From positions 28,568,001-28,632,000 of the forward strand of contig NC_133392.1 of the NCBI RefSeq assembly GCF_047511655.1: 64,000 nt of DNA. Direction: 5' to 3'. The translations under genes and the position numbers were made by a program. Shown here piece after piece: positions 62,885 to 64,000 of the stretch. This DNA comes from Castor canadensis. Its lineage: Eukaryota; Chordata; Mammalia; Rodentia; Castoridae. A model generated the notes under the pieces. The model was not told the DNA's origin, did no database searches, and saw nothing but the letters and a program-made list of their open reading frames with translations. Positions within the stretch are counted from its first letter, which is position 1. Every line of letters begins with the position of its first letter.

Positions 62885-63235
62885 TGATCACTATTGCAAT
62901 AAGAATAACTAACATTCATTGAGCCCTTAGTATCTGCTAGGTTCCATTCTAAGCAGGTTTATGTGGATCAGCTCATTTAACCTTCATGAAAATCTCTGAG
63001 AGACCTACATGACTCTCCTTATATTGTATGAAAGAGGAAACTGAGGTCCAGAAAGGACGATAACCTTTGGAATTGTCCCATAGCTTGTAAATAGGTAGTA
63101 AGGAAGCTAGATTCCATCTGGCAGTTTCTCCTAGCTTTGTGTACTTCACCATATAGTTATATGGCACTTGTCTGGCACACAGTAGGTGCTTAGCAAAGGT
63201 TTTCTGAATGGATGAATGAAAGACTAGATGAATGA
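62885..63235 (-). mobile_element. MIR relic and L2/MIR-type tail
   Basis: A reverse MIR core covers 62885-63090 ('tgagcccttagtatctgcta', 'tgaaagaggaaactgaggtc', 'ttgtcccatagcttgtaaat'). It is followed at 63165-63230 by a forward 'ctggcacacagtaggtgctt' tail with GAATGAATGAA-type repeats. Confidence 0.6.
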
Positions 63236-63269
63236 AAGGATATATCTATGAGAAACCTGATAGTCTCCC

Positions 63270-63720
63270 TTAAGATGGCAGAATGGACTCCTTAATGGAA
63301 GCCAGGCCTACCAGACAGCTGAAGCTTATTTGGACAAAGCGATCTCCCGCCTGACCAATGTTCAGGGGAAGGAAATTGCCCTTCAGCTGTGTTTGTTCAG
63401 ACACTAAATGCTCTCACCAATGAGCCTGACCCAGACTCCCTTCAAACCGAAAATCAGAAACAAATGCATTAAAGACGCTTTCTAACCACACTTTTTTTCC
63501 TAGAACGCTTTTCTCTGAAAACAGAGAATGTGTTTCCCAATGTGTTGATTCTGTGAAATCCAATCAATTAGGTGGACATTCCTAAATCACCAGAACTTTG
63601 GCATCCCGTGGACAACCCTTATAGAAGATTGACTAAAGTTTTTTGGTTCTCATCCAGATGTTTGGCAGTTGCCACGGTCATTAACCTGTTTGTCAGCAAG
63701 TGCTCATGCATTTCCAAGAC
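63270..63720. promoter_or_regulatory. Candidate conserved enhancer in intron 3
   Basis: A repeat-free block of about 450 bases with AAATGCATTAAAGACG, GTGTTGATTCTG, CCAATCAATTAGGTGG, AGATTGACTAAAG, GGTCATTAACC and GACACTAAATG. No open frame resembles paired-domain exon 3. The enhancer reading is an inference. Confidence 0.42.
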
Positions 63721-64000
63721 ACATAAGTGAACACTAAAGAGAGAAAGAATAACCCAGAATAAAACAGACTAAAGAGGACAGGAGTAGCAACTATTTGCAA
63801 AGTCAGTCAGGCAAACGGCGTTCCGGGAATGGGTTGCTACCTTGGAGATCCATTAGAATGTGGATCCAACTCACAAGAGACTCGTGTGCTTAAAGACCTT
63901 TAAAACCCTCATACAGTGCATCCTTGCCTGTCTACAAAACTCAGATCTCTGCACAGGGAGCTGATGGATCAATCCCAGCATCCAGCACAGCAAGCAACCT

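Noticed and set aside
63270..63720. Possible PAX2 exon 3 (paired domain)
   Set aside because: No frame gives paired-domain residues such as those around GVIGGSKPKVA, and no matching splice sites are present.

Overview
This is mammalian nuclear DNA, most likely from a rodent. It holds the 3' two-thirds of one gene, PAX2, transcribed on the minus strand; I see no other functional protein-coding gene. The rodent call rests on abundant B1-like (7SL-derived) and ID-like (tRNA-Ala-derived) SINEs, often fused in tandem. A Castorimorpha species (beaver or kangaroo-rat relatives) is my best guess from the look of these SINEs, but it is unconfirmed. Older MIR, L2, CR1/L3, L1M and Tigger relics are also present. 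Layout, in transcription order (high to low coordinates): part of intron 3 (64000-50036), exon 4 (50035-49950), intron 4, exon 5 with the octapeptide (48543-48424), intron 5, alternative exon 6 (42672-42604), intron 6, exon 7 with the partial homeodomain (23746-23571), intron 7, exon 8 (20714-20588), intron 8 (about 14.9 kb), exon 9 (5695-5594), a recognisable but apparently damaged alternative exon 10 (5448-5366), exon 11 (3353-3267), exon 12 with the stop codon (2788-2712), and a GC-rich 3' UTR running to a cluster of poly(A) signals near 420-448. Exons are numbered as in human PAX2. Exons 1-3 (N-terminus and paired DNA-binding domain) and the promoter lie beyond base 64000. Every exon has GT/AG boundaries and the phases join without a break. 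The exons here encode 280 residues with exon 6, or 257 without it. Adding the 137 residues expected from exons 1-3 gives 417 or 394 residues, the known human isoform lengths. PAX2 is a nuclear transcription factor of kidney, eye, ear and midbrain-hindbrain development. This window supplies the co-repressor-binding octapeptide, a basic stretch, the truncated homeodomain and the Pro/Ser/Thr-rich transactivation region. Between the exons are repeats and several repeat-free, AT-rich, homeodomain-site-rich blocks (notably 18.4-18.9, 21.36-21.97, 26.0-26.2, 36.8-37.1, 41.3-42.3, 54.2-54.6, 58.2-58.8 and 63.3-63.7 kb) that look like conserved non-coding enhancers; this needs an alignment to prove. 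The most interesting observations are the decayed alternative exon 10, a full CTCF consensus inside the coding sequence of exon 9, an interstitial telomeric (CCCTAA)n array in intron 8, a CpG island over the 3' end of the gene, and nested inverted repeats in intron 6. I did not find a novel multi-gene system.
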